Shown: positions 8,520 through 17,372 of the stretch, piece by piece
Numbering within the stretch: position 1 is the stretch's first letter
Layout: every line of letters starts with the position of its first letter
Origin: Saccharobesus litoralis
GTDB lineage: Bacteria > Pseudomonadota > Gammaproteobacteria > Enterobacterales > Alteromonadaceae
Direction: 5' to 3'
DNA: 64,000 nucleotides
Assembly (NCBI RefSeq): GCF_003063625.1
Contig: NZ_CP026604.1
Coordinates: forward strand, 992,001-1,056,000
Notes under the pieces: model-generated
Seen by the model: only the letters and a program-made list of their open reading frames with translations
Told to the model about the DNA's origin: nothing
The model's database searches: none
Translations under genes and position numbers: made by a program

Positions 8520-9761
8520 CTACAAGTTGGTATTAAAGGTATTAATTTTTAAGTTAGATCGCTCAGTAAAAGCCGCTAAACCTTGCTTGCTGATTTGCGT
8601 ATTGGATAAATCTAGCTGGGTTAGTTTTTTCATCTCAGCTAATTGCTTTAATTGCTGGTCGGTAACTGAGCTTTTCGCCAGTTTTAACCATTTAGTTTGC
8701 GCTTTAGCTTGCAATAAAGTAGCTATAGTTTGCTCATGAATATCTTGTTTAACCTTGGCGTAAATCAAGCTGACATAAGGTTTGCCTTGCTGAATACGGC
8801 TAACGTGAAAACCAGCTTGTTCAAGCTGAGCAACGACATCAGCCGGTAGTTCAGCGATCTGCTCTTGCTCCTTTTCTGCAAATTCACCAAGTTTTAACTC
8901 TTGAGCAATTAGGGTATTTATCTTGTCCTTGGGTTGTAATTCAGCCACGCTCACTTCGTTTTGTGCACCGTTTTCAATCCACCAAGCAATCAGTTGCACT
9001 TGTTTTTCCGTTAGAGGTGTTTTGCCCTCAGCAGGCATAAACTTTTTGTCATGGCTATCAAGCGTAATGCGTTTATACAGTTCACTTTCAGCACTGTTAT
9101 TGGCGACGACAACGTGTGCCATGGTTGCTTCATAACTCGCAACACTAAGCTTACCTTTGGCTTTTTGATCGTTATGACAACCACTACAGCGTTGCATCAG
9201 TATTGGTTCAATCACATCAGGATAAATTTGCGCTTGCGCTACCGATGTCACTGGCTCACGCACTTTGAGCCCTGCCATTTTTTGCACAAAAACCGGGGCA
9301 TGCTCAACAAGGTAGGTTTCACCATGCGTCATATTGGCACCATAATGGCCAGTCGAGAACAACAGAAATAGCTGCAGCACACTAAGCGCAACGATCTGTT
9401 TACCTTGTCCTTGTTGCTGCCCTGCTTTCTGTCCATCTTGCTGTCCTTCTTTCTGTTTTAGGGTTAAACGCCCTAAATAAAACCAACAGAAAAACGAACA
9501 AACAATCACACCAATTGCCCAGTTTCTGTGAGTCGCGATAGCGTCTTCACTATAGCCACCGCCAAGTGATAACAGATAACCTAAAAATGCCGCGCCTATG
9601 GCGCTAACCGCACCCCATAACCAAACCGTTTTGATTAAAACATTACGTGGCTGTTTTTTATAAACCCAGTAAATCTCGATAAAGGCCGCCATAAACAAAA
9701 TGCCAATCGGCAAATGCAGTAGCAATACGTGAAAACGACCTAAAAATTGGATGATATCCAT
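8520..9761 (-). CDS. DUF2231 membrane protein with PSCyt1-type c-heme domain and leucine-rich tail
   Basis: 413 residues. Four membrane segments at about residues 8-30, 45-67, 80-98 and 128-145 fit DUF2231. A planctomycete-type cytochrome c domain follows, with C-S-G-C-H near residue 193 and a probable distal Met in K-F-M-P-A. The C-terminus has leucine-rich-repeat character (T-Q-L-D-L-S-N-T-Q-I). A Gln/Gly-rich linker (K-A-G-Q-Q-Q-G-Q-G) joins membrane segments three and four. Together these suggest a membrane-anchored periplasmic electron-transfer component for the PSD1/DUF1501 module. It lies between DUF1501 (upstream) and NHL (downstream) on the same strand. Confidence 0.85.
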   Translation of the reverse strand: MDIIQFLGRFHVLLLHLPIGILFMAAFIEIYWVYKKQPRNVLIKTVWLWGAVSAIGAAFLGYLLSLGGGYSEDAIATHRNWAIGVIVCSFFCWFYLGRLTLKQKEGQQDGQKAGQQQGQGKQIVALSVLQLFLLFSTGHYGANMTHGETYLVEHAPVFVQKMAGLKVREPVTSVAQAQIYPDVIEPILMQRCSGCHNDQKAKGKLSVASYEATMAHVVVANNSAESELYKRITLDSHDKKFMPAEGKTPLTEKQVQLIAWWIENGAQNEVSVAELQPKDKINTLIAQELKLGEFAEKEQEQIAELPADVVAQLEQAGFHVSRIQQGKPYVSLIYAKVKQDIHEQTIATLLQAKAQTKWLKLAKSSVTDQQLKQLAEMKKLTQLDLSNTQISKQGLAAFTERSNLKINTFNTNL

Positions 9762-9776
9762 TGTGAAAAACCTCTT

Positions 9777-9880
9777 TGTAGGTCGAGATTTGCCTGCATG
9801 GATGCAGGTACTTAGGATTTGTCGGGAACAAAATCCTGTATCTCGACAATCTAACCAGTCGAAATAAATTTCGACCTACA
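9777..9880. repeat. 104-bp palindromic intergenic element (TGTAGGTCG family)
   Basis: Ends are imperfect 15-bp inverted repeats (TGTAGGTCGAGATTT / AAATTTCGACCTACA, 14 of 15 matching). Inside is GCCTGCATGGATGCAGG, a palindrome also seen around 38275 and 38560. It occupies most of the gap between DUF1501 and the DUF2231 gene. Related TGTAGGT-ended elements occur at 21046-21075 and 44821-44893. Confidence 0.75.
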
Positions 9881-9905
9881 GTAATTAAGCGCTCAGTGTG
9901 AAAAA

Positions 9906-11378
9906 TCACGCCAATAAATCTTTAACCACGTGGCCATGAACATCCGTCAAGCGAAAGCGGCGGCCTTGATACTTGTAGGTTAAACCTGTGTGATCGATCC
10001 CCATTAAGTGCATAACGGTGGCTTGCAAATCATAAATATGCACGGCACCCGGCACATAGTGATGCTTGTCAGCGGCGATAGGCTGACCACTGTCATCAAC
10101 AATGTTGTAGCCGTAATCGTCAGTTTTACCGTAGATCAAGCCAGACTTGGTGCCGCCGCCAGCCATAAACATGGTGAAACAGCGAGGGTGGTGATCACGA
10201 CCATAGGTCTTGTCGGTAAGTTCACCTTGGCAGTAACTGGTGCGGCCGAATTCGCCGCCCCAAATCACTAGCGTGTCATCCAATAAACCACGTTGTTTTA
10301 AGTCCTTAATTAAGCCCGCTGTGGCTTGGTCGGTGTCTTTAGCTTGTACCGGCAGTTTTTCTGGGATCTCTTTATGTTGATCCCAACCTGTGTGATAAAG
10401 CTGGATAAAGCGTACATCGCGCTCGACTAAGCGTCGCGCCATTAAACAGTTGGCAGCGTAAGTGCCAGGTGTTCTGGCATCTTCACCATACAAGTCAAAA
10501 ATATGATCCGGCTCTTCACTGAGGTTAGTCGCGTCCGGAATCGATTCCTGCATGCGGTACGACATTTCGTATTGAGAAATACGCGACAAGATCTCAGGGT
10601 CGCGACTGCGTTCATACTCTTTCTCATTGAGCTTTAATAAACGATCTAGCGTGCGACGACGTTTCGCACCATCAATGCCATTCGGGTTATTCAAATACAG
10701 CACCGAATCAGCACCCGGTCTAAATTGTACGCCTTGATAAACCGAAGGTAGGAAACCACTGCCCCATAAGCGTGAATACAAGGGCTGACCTGCAGGGCGA
10801 CCACCTGGGCTAGAAGTCATAACAATAAATGGTGGCAAGTTGTTATTGGTCGAACCTAAACCATAACTGACCCATGCACCTAAGCTTGGCCGTCCTGGGA
10901 TCATAAAACCGGTTTGCATTAAGGTTATCGCAGGGTCGTGGTTAATGGCATCCGTCGCCATCGAGTTAATCGTACACAGCTCATCCGAGATACTTGCCAT
11001 ATGCGGCATTAGCTCACTGAACCAAGCACCATTTTCACCATATTGCTTAAAGTCCCACTTGGAACCACATAGCGGGAATGAAGCTTGATCCGACGACATA
11101 CCGGTTAAACGCTGACCATTGCGCACCCAATCAGGCAATTCTTCTTTGTGTTTCTCTCGTAGCAGCGGTTTGTAATCAAACAAGTCTTGGGTCGACGGCG
11201 CGCCACTTTGGAATAAATAGATCACCCGCTTGGCTTTAGGTAAATGATGCGGCGCACCTAATACACCGTGATCCATAGCAGCATTCGCAGTAAAAGACGA
11301 CCCCAATGCCGCGCCACCGAGACAGCCAGCTGAAAGCCTTAAGAAATCTCGACGATTTAAATCTTTATTAAAAGTCAT
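9906..11378 (-). CDS. DUF1501 family protein, Tat-exported (second copy)
   Basis: 490 residues with a twin-arginine signal (N-R-R-D-F-L-R-L-S-A-G) and the DUF1501 signatures: G-A-P-S-T-Q-D-L-F-D-Y-K-P, H-T-G-W-D-Q-H, W-G-G-E-F-G-R-T-S, then R-D-H-H-P-R-C-F and a C-terminal D-V-H-G-H-V-V-K-D. It is a paralogue of the protein at 5311-6747 and is closer to the planctomycete consensus. Its ribosome site (AAAAGGA, 11385-11391) survives, but an IS1634-like element begins at 11393, so the gene is cut off from the PSD1 gene with which it should be co-transcribed. Expression may now depend on a promoter in or near the element. Confidence 0.9.
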   Translation of the reverse strand: MTFNKDLNRRDFLRLSAGCLGGAALGSSFTANAAMDHGVLGAPHHLPKAKRVIYLFQSGAPSTQDLFDYKPLLREKHKEELPDWVRNGQRLTGMSSDQASFPLCGSKWDFKQYGENGAWFSELMPHMASISDELCTINSMATDAINHDPAITLMQTGFMIPGRPSLGAWVSYGLGSTNNNLPPFIVMTSSPGGRPAGQPLYSRLWGSGFLPSVYQGVQFRPGADSVLYLNNPNGIDGAKRRRTLDRLLKLNEKEYERSRDPEILSRISQYEMSYRMQESIPDATNLSEEPDHIFDLYGEDARTPGTYAANCLMARRLVERDVRFIQLYHTGWDQHKEIPEKLPVQAKDTDQATAGLIKDLKQRGLLDDTLVIWGGEFGRTSYCQGELTDKTYGRDHHPRCFTMFMAGGGTKSGLIYGKTDDYGYNIVDDSGQPIAADKHHYVPGAVHIYDLQATVMHLMGIDHTGLTYKYQGRRFRLTDVHGHVVKDLLA

Positions 11379-11386
11379 GATTTATC

Positions 11387-11392
11387 CTTTTA
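11387..11392. repeat. Left target-site duplication of the IS1634-like element
   Basis: CTTTTA here is repeated at 13340-13345, directly flanking both ends of the element. A 6-bp A/T-rich duplication fits the IS1634 group. It overlaps the ribosome site of the DUF1501 gene. Confidence 0.8.
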
Positions 11393-13339
11393 CCCATCTT
11401 CCGTACTTTAATCTCAAATGTTGAAAATTTAGCAAGTCACTTTATTGTGCGAAATAGATCACAAGCATTGAAGTAAAAGATCACCCTTATTCACGCTACA
11501 GATCACACAGTATTTCAAACAGCTTCGCTAAGATAACAATATCCTTGTCATTATATTTATCAGATCCATTAATGCCCCAAATCAAACAAGTCTCTATTCA
11601 ATCTATGGATCACCTTGGTTTAGTCGCTGCGTTATTGAAAAAGTACAAAATTGCACAGCGAATTGACCTGATGCTGCCGATTAAATTGGATAAACGAACC
11701 AAGTCTACGTATGGGCAGCGGATCTGCGCGCTAATCCTGAATGGTCTTGGGTTCACCAATGCGACTTTGTATATGACCCCAGACTTTTTTAAAGACAAAC
11801 CGATAGAGGCATTGATAGCGCCAGGGCTTTGTGCCGATGATATGAATGAGGATGCGCTGGGTCGATGTCTTGATAAACTGAATCAACACGGGACGACACG
11901 TTTATTTAGTCAGTTAGCTTTTGAAATTATTCAAGAGCATGGCTTATTAAGCACCAGCCATCATTTAGATAGCACCAGCTTAGCCTTATTCGGTGAATAC
12001 AATGGTGATTGGAAGCATGCCCCAATACCTAAACAAGGGTATTCCAAAGACCATCGCCCCGACTTGAAACAAGTGGTTGTTAATCTCATTACCAACGGCC
12101 CAGCAGGACTTCCGATTTATTATGAAAGTTATGACGGTAATGCAGCAGACAAAACGATATTTCATGACAGCATTGCTTATATGCGTAACTTCATTGAAGA
12201 ACTCAATAATAGCGAAGACATGTTATGGGTAGCTGATTCAGCGCTGTACAACACGAATAAGCTTCAAAATGCCAACGTGAATTGGCTGACACGCGTGCCA
12301 GCCACCTTAAACATAGTTAAGCAAAATAGTGCGAAAAGCGATGATGCTTTTGAATGGTGCGAATTAGATAACGGTTATCGTTACGCCAAAATTAACGATG
12401 AAGACAAAGACAGCCCGAATGAAAACTGGGTGCTATACAGCTCTGAGCAAGGTAAAGCTCGCCAACTGAAAACATTGGAAAAGAAAATCGATAACGCACA
12501 TCAAGCATTAACTCGCGCATTGAAAAAAGTATCAGGGACATTGTATGCGTGTGAGCATGACGCGAGACAGGCACTTAAAAATACCGCTAAAAAAGCGAAG
12601 TATCACCAAGTTGTTGAACGCGAAATAGAGGCTCAATGGGGATACGAAAAACGAGGAAGACCGAAGCCAGAAGATAAAAAACTCAAAGGTTACCGGGTCA
12701 TAGCAGACATTGTAGAAAACGCAGAAGCCATAGCCCAAGCGAAGCACCCACTTGGTCGATTCGTCTTAGCCACAAATAAAACGAGTTTAACACCCGCGCA
12801 AATGCTTAAGGAATACAAGCAACAATCTCAAGTTGAAAATGGTTTCAGGTTCATGAAAGACAAATCCTTTCAAAGCAATCGCATTTACCTGCAAAACCCA
12901 CAACGGATAGACGCATTACTGATGGTCATGAGTTTATCGTTGCTGGTTTACAACTTAGGTCAATACGAATTGAGAGCGAGATTAACAAAAGAAGACGAAA
13001 CCTTGCCCAATCAGTTAGGGCACCCCACGCAATCGCCTACATTACGCTGGGTCTTTCAAATGCTGCGAGGGATAAGTTATGTTGATTTAGGAACACAAGG
13101 CATTGGGGTCGCGAATATCAGTGAAAGAGAAGAGAAAATCATTCGCTTATTTGGCAAAGAAGCTTTAGATATATATCAACTGAGCTAGCCATCACTTGAA
13201 GAAAAATACACTGCTATGCGGTGGCATTTGTCGTGCGCGTAAAACAGGATAAGCTTATCGAACAAACAGATCTACTTAAAAATTTAGGGCCGCAACCACA
13301 CAAAATATCCTGTATCTATAATTAAGTGCGGAAGATCGG
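11393..13339 (+). mobile_element. IS1634-like insertion sequence, intact
   Basis: A 1947-bp element bounded by imperfect inverted repeats: left CCCATCTTCCGTACTT, right (reverse complement) CCGATCTTCCGCACTT, 14 of 16 bases matching. It is flanked by the 6-bp direct repeat CTTTTA (11387-11392 and 13340-13345) and contains one full transposase gene. It is inserted between the stop of PSD1 and the ribosome site of DUF1501 in the minus-strand module, reading against that module. The intact ends, duplication and transposase suggest a recent insertion. Confidence 0.88.
11572..13188 (+). CDS. IS1634-family (IS4-type DDE) transposase
   Basis: 538 residues from the ATG at 11572; a TTG 27 bases upstream is in frame but less likely, because the family starts just before the M-D-H-L-G-L-V-A region (DUF4277-like). 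The DDE residues can be placed: H-L-D-S-T-S for the first Asp, W-V-A-D-S-A-L-Y for the second, and a Y-x2-Q-x3-E-x6-K signature near the C-terminus (Y-K-Q-Q-S-Q-V-E-N-G-F-R-F-M-K), where Gln replaces the usual Arg. A charged, Lys-rich insertion around residues 300-360 lies between the second Asp and the Glu. Length and motifs indicate a functional enzyme. Confidence 0.92.
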   Translation: MPQIKQVSIQSMDHLGLVAALLKKYKIAQRIDLMLPIKLDKRTKSTYGQRICALILNGLGFTNATLYMTPDFFKDKPIEALIAPGLCADDMNEDALGRCLDKLNQHGTTRLFSQLAFEIIQEHGLLSTSHHLDSTSLALFGEYNGDWKHAPIPKQGYSKDHRPDLKQVVVNLITNGPAGLPIYYESYDGNAADKTIFHDSIAYMRNFIEELNNSEDMLWVADSALYNTNKLQNANVNWLTRVPATLNIVKQNSAKSDDAFEWCELDNGYRYAKINDEDKDSPNENWVLYSSEQGKARQLKTLEKKIDNAHQALTRALKKVSGTLYACEHDARQALKNTAKKAKYHQVVEREIEAQWGYEKRGRPKPEDKKLKGYRVIADIVENAEAIAQAKHPLGRFVLATNKTSLTPAQMLKEYKQQSQVENGFRFMKDKSFQSNRIYLQNPQRIDALLMVMSLSLLVYNLGQYELRARLTKEDETLPNQLGHPTQSPTLRWVFQMLRGISYVDLGTQGIGVANISEREEKIIRLFGKEALDIYQLS

Positions 13340-13345
13340 CTTTTA
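13340..13345. repeat. Right target-site duplication of the IS1634-like element
   Basis: CTTTTA, matching 11387-11392, directly abuts the right inverted repeat of the element. Confidence 0.8.
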
Positions 13346-13348
13346 TTT

Positions 13349-13476
13349 ATAGTCAAAGCAATCGGATTTTAGGCAAAGCCGTCAAGCTTCGAGACCCCAT
13401 GAGCTTATGCTCTTATAAGTGATTGGGGCGAGAAGCGCTGACAATGCAGTCCTAAAGTTCGAGTGAGAAGACTATT
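13349..13476. repeat. ~128-bp MITE-like element, copy 1
   Basis: Closely similar in the same orientation to 60266-60394. The ends are short inverted repeats (ATAGTC...GACTAT), and the inner blocks GACCCCA and GCTGACAATGCAGT are shared. It ends on the first base of the PSD1 stop codon, so the 3' end of that gene lies against the element. Confidence 0.75.
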
Positions 13477-16400
13477 TATTGGCGAGTTATAAATTCGCTC
13501 AGATTCATTACCGCGGAAGATACGACGGCATAAGCCGCTACTTCAGCAAAGCTGGCTTCATCAACCGCAGCCTGCTTAGCACCTACCGAGAACAACTGTT
13601 TCGCTTGTTCAGGTTCAGCTTGGTAACCGACCAACATTTCATCGAGTAACGACGTGAGTTCGGCCAGTTCACTGCTTTCTAGCGAGCGGTTTAATAAGCT
13701 GCGCGCGATATAGTCGATACGCTCAACTGGCGAAGTAAACTGGCTATAGGCTTTTTCTGCTAAAGCGCGCGAAGCTTCAACATATTGCGGGTCGTTAAAC
13801 ATCACTAGCGCTTGCAACGGCGTGTTAGTGCTTTGCCGACGCGATACACAATAGTCTTTGGTTGCTGCATCAAAAATAATCATTGAAGGTACGCCAGCGG
13901 TGCGTTTCCAGTAGCTATATAAACCACGGCGATATAGGCCATCACCCGTATCTTCCTTGTAAGCGACCTTAGCGTTAATCGACTGCCAGAAATTAGCCGG
14001 TTGATAAGGTTTAACACTCGGCCCGCCGATGGTGTTGACCAACAGACCCGACGCTTGCAATGCGCTGTCGCGAATTTGTTCCGCTGTCATGCGATAGCGA
14101 CCACCGCGTGATAAGTAGATGTTTTCTGGATCTGGTATCACGTCCGCAATAGGAAAATCTGAGCTTTGCTGATAGGTGCTCGACATCATCATCAATTTAA
14201 GCATGTACTTAATATCCCAACCCGACTGCTTAAATTCGATAGCTAACCAATCCAACAGTTTCGGATGCGTCGGCAAGTCGCCCTGATTACCAAAGTTTTC
14301 AGAGGTGTTAACAATGCCACGCCCAAACACCAGTTGCCATAAACGGTTAACCATGACGCGTGCGGTTAGTGGGTTTTCATCAGATGCCAACCATTTAGCT
14401 AACCCTAGGCGGTTTTGCGGATAATTACCGGTTAAATCACCAAAGTAGCTTGGAATATTGGCTGTCAAAGCTTCTTCTTTTACTGGCTTATCGTAGCTAC
14501 CACGATCTAACAAATAGGTAGCACGGATTGGCTTATCAAACGGCGCAGCATCTTGCATCACCATAATCTGCACTGCTCTATCATCAATTAAGCGTTGCAG
14601 TTTTTCCTGTGTCTTTAATAGCTGAGTTTTATCTTGTATGTACTGCTGATTATCAGCCAAGTATTCGCTTGGATATTCTTTAAATTGTCCGCCAGCGATC
14701 TGCCAAGGTGATGATGTCGCCAGTAACTGAATTTCTTTAGCGGTTAGCACTTTATCTAACAAACGAAACTCATCTAGATCACGCCCCGTATACAGCCCTG
14801 ATTCAGCTAAACGCGGCGCGCCGAACTCTATATCGCCAAAGCGAATAGCAGTGGATTCACCCTCCAAGTTATCCTGCACAATCTGGCTTTTCAGCTTTTT
14901 ACCATTGAGATAAAGCGATAAACCTTTAGCTTGTTCTGAGCCGTCGTATTGGGCGTAAATATGCTGCCAATCAGTGTTTTTCGGTAAAACTTCAGACACC
15001 ACTTTTATCGCGTGCTTAGGCCAATCACCAACAATAGCAAATTCCAGCTGGTTGTTAGCATTAATGGCTAAATCAAAGCCTTTCTTCTTTTTGGTATTCT
15101 TTTGATACTCAGCGGCTAAACGAAAGCCGCTGGTTGGCAAGTTCGCTAATGATTTTGTCGATAGCGGTTGTTCATCAATGTAAGTCGGCAAATCATCAAA
15201 CACTTTCAAGTCTTGCGCTGTCGCTTGACGTGTCCATATACTTAAACCTAAAGGCTTTTTATTAAATACTTTTGGTCGAACGCGTGAATTAGCAAAGCCC
15301 GAGTATTTGCCTTGGCCATTAAAACGCAATGCATTACCAAATTTACCCGGCACGACTGCGGTATTAGCGATACTGACTTTGTCCGGATCTTTGCCAAAGC
15401 GACTTTCAAAACTAATGTAGTTTTTACCTTTGGCGACCAGATTTTTATATTTATCAGCATTGCTGCGATCAATTGCGGCTTTAGCTTGCTGTTTAAGCTT
15501 GGCGCTTATGTCTGCTTTGTGGGCCTTTTCCACTTTGCTGACCTTGGCCTCTAATTGAGCAATTTCTTTTTCAATATAAGCTGCCAATTCGCTGTCTTGT
15601 TTATCTGGGTAGTAAAAGGTATTGGGTTTTGCCCAGCTTCCGGCGCTAATACCGGTCTCGCGCGTGTTATTAAAGAAGGCAAACATCTTGTAATAATCTT
15701 TTGCCGACAGCGGATCATATTTATGGTCATGACAACGTGCGCATCCCATAGTATGAGCAAGGAAGGTAGTCGAGGTCACATCAACTTTATCGGCAATATA
15801 TTCAACGCGAAACTCTTCATCGATAATCCCGCCTTCAGCGTTTAGCGGCGTATTACGGTTAAAACCTGTCGCGAGGATCTGGTCTTTAGTTGAGTTTTCT
15901 AATAAGTCACCGGCAAGCTGTTCAATCATAAATTGATCAAACGGCATATTGTGATTGAAAGCATCAATAACCCAATTACGCCACGGCCACATATTGCGCT
16001 CACCATCGTTTTGGTAACCGTCGGTATCGCCATAACGCGCTAGCTCGAGCCAATAGCTCGCCATTTTTTCGCCATAACGCTCTGAGGCGAATAAATCGTT
16101 TAGCATTTTCTCGTAAGCATTTTCAGATTTATCTGCCATGTACTTGTCGAATAGCGTTGGCGAAGGAATAACGCCCGTGATATCCAAAAACGCACGACGA
16201 ATTAACTTAGCTTTATCGGCTTTCTCTGCAGGGGTTAGACCATGCTGAACCATCTTGGCTAAGGTAAAGTTATCGATAGAATTAGATGGCCATACTTGGT
16301 ATTGATCATCTTTATCATTTGCAGGCACTTTAGGAAGCTTGGGTGGAATATAAGCCCAATGTTTCTCGTATTTCGCGCCTTGGTTGATCCACACCTTAAT

Positions 16401-16859
16401 AATTTCAGCTTCTTCGGGCGTCACCACGGTATGTGACGATTTGGGCGGCATCACAAAATCAGGATCGGTAGAGATAATACGCTGATAAACCACACTTTTC
16501 TCGGCATTGCCAGGCACGATAGGTTGACTACCGTCTTTGAACTTTTTATACGCTGACTCTGCATTATGTAATTGTAGATCCGCTTTGCGATTCGCTTCGT
16601 CTTGGCCATGACAACCAAAACAACGATCTGACAAAATGGGTTTAACTTGAATGCTATAACTAATTGGCTCGTTAGGATCTAACGCGATTTTAGTGGCGAC
16701 GTTCTCATCACCATTTTCATCGCCACCGCAGCCAGCTAAAAAACTAAAAATCAGGCTCGTAAAACCAATTTTTAAAAATCTTGATAGTTTATCTAGTTTC
16801 ACCCTGAGCCAACCTAGCGGCTCATCAAAATTAAACAAACTATTAGAAAACCGTCTCAT
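13476..16859 (-). CDS. Full-length PSCyt1-PSCyt2-LamG-PSD1 lipoprotein
   Basis: 1127 residues. A lipoprotein signal ends at Cys44 (F-L-A-G-C). Domain order: PSCyt1 c-heme domain (C80-F-G-C-H84; probable distal Met in V-M-P-P-K near 137), PSCyt2/DUF1549 (R-Y-G-D-T-D-G-Y near 275; second heme-like C373-A-R-C-H377), a LamG/concanavalin-like domain at about residues 480-700 (G-N-A-L-R-F-N-G-Q, then L-D-E-F-R-L-L-D), and PSD1/DUF1553 (N-P-L-T-A-R-V-M-V-N-R). These proteins are common in planctomycetes beside DUF1501 and sulfatase genes; their reaction is unknown. The LamG-like part suggests glycan binding. It heads the minus-strand module, with the DUF1501 gene downstream behind the inserted IS. 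Confidence 0.9.
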   Translation of the reverse strand: MRRFSNSLFNFDEPLGWLRVKLDKLSRFLKIGFTSLIFSFLAGCGGDENGDENVATKIALDPNEPISYSIQVKPILSDRCFGCHGQDEANRKADLQLHNAESAYKKFKDGSQPIVPGNAEKSVVYQRIISTDPDFVMPPKSSHTVVTPEEAEIIKVWINQGAKYEKHWAYIPPKLPKVPANDKDDQYQVWPSNSIDNFTLAKMVQHGLTPAEKADKAKLIRRAFLDITGVIPSPTLFDKYMADKSENAYEKMLNDLFASERYGEKMASYWLELARYGDTDGYQNDGERNMWPWRNWVIDAFNHNMPFDQFMIEQLAGDLLENSTKDQILATGFNRNTPLNAEGGIIDEEFRVEYIADKVDVTSTTFLAHTMGCARCHDHKYDPLSAKDYYKMFAFFNNTRETGISAGSWAKPNTFYYPDKQDSELAAYIEKEIAQLEAKVSKVEKAHKADISAKLKQQAKAAIDRSNADKYKNLVAKGKNYISFESRFGKDPDKVSIANTAVVPGKFGNALRFNGQGKYSGFANSRVRPKVFNKKPLGLSIWTRQATAQDLKVFDDLPTYIDEQPLSTKSLANLPTSGFRLAAEYQKNTKKKKGFDLAINANNQLEFAIVGDWPKHAIKVVSEVLPKNTDWQHIYAQYDGSEQAKGLSLYLNGKKLKSQIVQDNLEGESTAIRFGDIEFGAPRLAESGLYTGRDLDEFRLLDKVLTAKEIQLLATSSPWQIAGGQFKEYPSEYLADNQQYIQDKTQLLKTQEKLQRLIDDRAVQIMVMQDAAPFDKPIRATYLLDRGSYDKPVKEEALTANIPSYFGDLTGNYPQNRLGLAKWLASDENPLTARVMVNRLWQLVFGRGIVNTSENFGNQGDLPTHPKLLDWLAIEFKQSGWDIKYMLKLMMMSSTYQQSSDFPIADVIPDPENIYLSRGGRYRMTAEQIRDSALQASGLLVNTIGGPSVKPYQPANFWQSINAKVAYKEDTGDGLYRRGLYSYWKRTAGVPSMIIFDAATKDYCVSRRQSTNTPLQALVMFNDPQYVEASRALAEKAYSQFTSPVERIDYIARSLLNRSLESSELAELTSLLDEMLVGYQAEPEQAKQLFSVGAKQAAVDEASFAEVAAYAVVSSAVMNLSEFITRQ

Positions 16860-17372
16860 TTGTTTTCTCTCTCTACTCTGTCAACTCTGTCAACTCTGTC
16901 AATATAACGTTCGGCTTAATTGCTAATTAACTGCTGCACTAAAAATCGACATACTGTTAACAATATTCAATGAGCGAAAGAGATTATCAATTGCGAAATA
17001 TTTAGCTTGCACTATGTGCCAAATGGTAAATAGTATAATTTCGAGGATATGGTGGGGTTTTAGACCTAAGCCTTGATATTAAAGGGGTTAGCGTAGTTTT
17101 TACCACTGGCAAGATGGAATATTTTTACACTATTTAACACTTAGCAAGGTGTAAAAATTACCCATTCACACGGACAAAATGCCGCCCGACTGGGTTTGAA
17201 TTTGTATTTGAATTTAACCAAGATTAGATTGCTGTTATCTATGGCGATGCCGAGGTTTATACCATGGCAATGTAAAACCGTATTGTTTTACGTAAATAGC
17301 AGTCTAATGAGAGATGTTCACTGGCGGAGTCATTAGGCTGCTAGAATGTGCAGCCTAATACAAGCTGTATAT
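16860..17372. other. Intergenic region with hairpins, promoter side of PSD1
   Basis: Just upstream of the PSD1 start, 16875-16903 holds three copies of a 9-base repeat (AACTCTGTC). A 9-bp stem TTTTTACAC/GTGTAAAAA spans 17122-17157. At 17297-17343 a 14-bp stem with one mismatch overlaps another 9-bp stem at 17333-17358; only one of the two can form. I see no reading frame that looks coding. Confidence 0.5.

Noticed and set aside
8156-8739. Plus-strand open frames across the repeat array
   Set aside because: They only reflect the stop-free repeat units and run antisense into the DUF2231 gene.
12392-12747. Minus-strand frames inside the transposase gene
   Set aside because: They are antisense shadows of an intact transposase.
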